This document shows, piece by piece, positions 54,723 to 56,590 of a DNA stretch of 56,590 nt. Source of the DNA: an uncultured Thermogutta sp. (GTDB taxonomy: Bacteria > Planctomycetota > Planctomycetia > Pirellulales > Thermoguttaceae); assembly GCA_937128505.1 (NCBI GenBank), contig CAKZMM010000130.1:1-56590 (forward strand), written 5' to 3'. Position numbers and translations under genes: made by a program. Within the stretch, counting starts at the first letter, position 1, and each line of letters starts with the position of its first letter. The notes beneath the pieces are model-generated. The model saw only the letters and a program-made list of their open reading frames with translations, was not told the origin of the DNA and made no database searches.

Positions 54723-55706
54723 TCACGGTACCATGGCTGCCCGACCATCTCGCCGATCACCAATGTACTGGTACGTCCAATGATCAATCGTTTGGGAGAT
54801 GAATCGTACGGAACCATCCCCCAACACAAACTGAGCACCCCCGGGGTGCATGGACTTGAAACCAACCTCTGTGTTCCAGGTGCATCGGGCCGCGCAAGCC
54901 GTCCTTCCGGCCGCCTGAGCTGAGGCCACATCCGGGTAGCACGAATCATAGTTAATCGGAATCTGCGTAAAGGCACCCCACTTATTCGAGTGGCTCCACC
55001 CCTCTCGCACGTGAGCGGAGCAGTCGATCCTCACCTCTCCTACAAACAGCGTATTGGACGTACCGTCAGTCACATCGGCCATCCGGCACACAAAATTCCA
55101 ACCTCGCCGGGTAAACGGCCCCGCGGGGTTATCGGGATTCGTGGAGGCACTGCTATAGCTTTGCCACATCGGATATTCGGGACAGCTACAGCTCGGATTA
55201 TCGGAAATGCCCGCCGTCGGCCCCATGGACGGATAGTAGTTCGAAACTTGCACCTGATCAGGCACGCTCCCAAGCTTCCTGTTGGTGGCATCGCTAGGGC
55301 ACTGGAACGATGGGACAACAGCCGACCTTAAAAGCGTGTTACCGTCCGGCAATGCGGCGGGCAGCCGCTGGTTATCGGTCCCCATTCGGAAATCGTAATA
55401 CTGATACAGTTGCTGTTGTTCCATGAACGGGAGTAAACGAACATGCATCGACCCGCGGTTGTTGACGGGACCTGTGCCGAAGTCCGTGCCCCCGTAAAAA
55501 ACGGCCCCTGGCGGAAACGTTCCGTTTATGTCGTGGTAATTGTGCAGGGCTAAGCCGATTTGCTTAAGGTTATTGGCACACTGATTTCGCCGAGCGGCTT
55601 CCCGGGCCGCCTGAACGGCAGGTAATAGTAAGGCGATCAAAATTCCGATAATTGCTATGACCACCAATAACTCGACCAACGTAAACCCTTTCGTGCGATT
55701 GAACAT
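54723..55706 (-). CDS. DUF1559 protein with type IV pilin-like N terminus (second copy)
   Basis: A protein of 327 residues. The N terminus [18 protein letters not shown], then [16 protein letters not shown], is the prepilin-like signal. The body keeps NNLKQIGLALHNYHD, LLPFMEQQQLYQYYD, DVTDGTSNTLFVGEV and, near the end, FVLGDGSVRFIS. AAGGAGGAC seven bases before the ATG is the best ribosome binding site in the window. It is a paralogue of the protein at 51073-52020, on the other strand. Confidence 0.94.
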   Translation of the reverse strand: MFNRTKGFTLVELLVVIAIIGILIALLLPAVQAAREAARRNQCANNLKQIGLALHNYHDINGTFPPGAVFYGGTDFGTGPVNNRGSMHVRLLPFMEQQQLYQYYDFRMGTDNQRLPAALPDGNTLLRSAVVPSFQCPSDATNRKLGSVPDQVQVSNYYPSMGPTAGISDNPSCSCPEYPMWQSYSSASTNPDNPAGPFTRRGWNFVCRMADVTDGTSNTLFVGEVRIDCSAHVREGWSHSNKWGAFTQIPINYDSCYPDVASAQAAGRTACAARCTWNTEVGFKSMHPGGAQFVLGDGSVRFISQTIDHWTYQYIGDRRDGRAAMVP

Positions 55707-56590
55707 GGTACAGTCCTCCTTCAGTCAAACGCACTATCCACCACAGCGACTCAACTCACCCCTACGACCTAAAAATTTCGAAGCGCGCTTACCAAGAAGA
55801 CTTCATTAAAGAGTTTGTAGATAGTCTAAATTGGCTTTCTCAGTCGCCTAATCCAACTCAGAGAAATTTTGATTGAACTCAGAGGAATTACAAGTGAGGA
55901 AAGGGTGTGTACTCCAACTTTCAATTTTGCGTCCACTGCCGTGGCCTAATAATCTGCTAATCTGCCGGGGCTCCGCAATGAGCTGCGCTAATCCCGCGCA
56001 TTAACACCCGGGATAACTTGCCGGTGACGTAGTGGGCTCACAATGCCGAAAACGGCAACTGTTGAAATCCCCCGAGCTATGTGGGGAATTTCTTGGTTTC
56101 TGCCACAAATTTCCCGAAAATCTACCGAAAGAAGAATTCGCCGATTTTCCTGGAAGCAGTGTTACCCATGTCTTAAAGGCCGCTTCAAGAAAAAGCAAAG
56201 AAGCAATATCCACTACGAATAGACCGCAAGGAAACAGCATTTAACCCGCGAAAGCTGCCGCTCTTTTTCCGCACCCGGTCGACTCATTCGTCGCGCTGAC
56301 GCTACAGACCCACTCTTAACATATCAATACATAACATCAATACATACATATCATCATCAATACATCTCAATTCAATATAACCCCAGAAATTCGCCTTGCA
56401 ACAAGCTAGCCACCCAAACCTCAGAAAATAGGGTCTCAAAAAAATAGTCCGGAAAAAGTCACTCGCCGTAACCTATCTGTAGGATAAACCGCGCATTACC
56501 CAACGCTCAGAAAGCGGATTGCGGAATCCGACAGGCCCGTATTCCTCAAGAATTTATGTTATTCGATCTCTTTATGTTATGTTATTCAAT
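55707..56590. other. Terminal spacer
   Basis: No gene supported; two overlapping opposite-strand frames near 56001-56244 have no recognisable content. Bases about 56320-56375 repeat ATCAATACAT four times at varying steps. The last 40 bases contain TTATGTTATTC twice, so another repeat may continue beyond the window. Confidence 0.4.

Noticed and set aside
56001-56244. Two overlapping opposite-strand frames of 70 and 79 residues
   Set aside because: Neither has a domain, start signal or context.

Overview
The window looks like chromosomal DNA of a planctomycete, most likely of the Pirellulales. The evidence is two DUF1559 proteins with type IV pilin-like N termini, a tyrosine/proline-rich secreted protein of a kind seen in planctomycetes, a BatA-like/von Willebrand A envelope cluster, long repeat-rich gene spacers, and a Kdo transferase, which implies an outer membrane with lipid A. 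I see no rRNA, transposase, integrase or phage gene, so this is a stable chromosomal segment. The genus is a guess.

Layout. 1-9 kb: der (ribosome-assembly GTPase), a DUF5107/TPR secreted protein, an orphan P-loop ATPase and a secreted proline-rich protein. 9-21 kb: waaA, purN, then a sugar-phosphate group on the plus strand (PPi-dependent phosphofructokinase, a HAD hydrolase, 6-phosphogluconate dehydrogenase, glucose-6-phosphate dehydrogenase), ending against convergent queG. The dehydrogenases give the two NADPH-producing steps of the oxidative pentose phosphate pathway; no lactonase gene is present here.

22.3-40.4 kb: one long plus-strand run of ten genes, several joined by 4-base ATGA or GTGA overlaps. 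Two large membrane proteins carry MIDAS-type von Willebrand A domains, followed by a large membrane/coiled-coil protein, two further exported proteins, an NPCBM-domain protein, and three trypsin-fold (S1C/HtrA-like) proteins. Only the first protease keeps the His-Asp-Ser triad; the other two have lost the Ser and Asp and look like pseudoproteases. This looks like a cell-envelope surveillance or assembly module and is the most interesting protein-level feature.

40.7-50.4 kb: an ABC-2 type permease and an acylphosphatase on the minus strand, then rpmG (bL33, 59 codons), recJ and holB on the plus strand, a candidate small RNA with its own promoter and terminator, a 73-residue protein, tRNA-Val(GAC) with a strong terminator, and a polytopic membrane protein. 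51-56.6 kb: two copies of a DUF1559 plus small-lipoprotein pair on opposite strands, with an ASCH-domain protein and tRNA-Gln(CTG) between them.

The spacers are the second notable theme. Almost every long spacer contains short diverged tandem repeats, each with its own sequence and period (13-30 bp), and two contain arrays with a period near 60 bp. One of these has four copies at exactly 61-bp steps with a C-run/G-run palindromic core ending at the queG stop codon. They have the geometry of type I-E CRISPR arrays but are degenerate and have no cas genes nearby.
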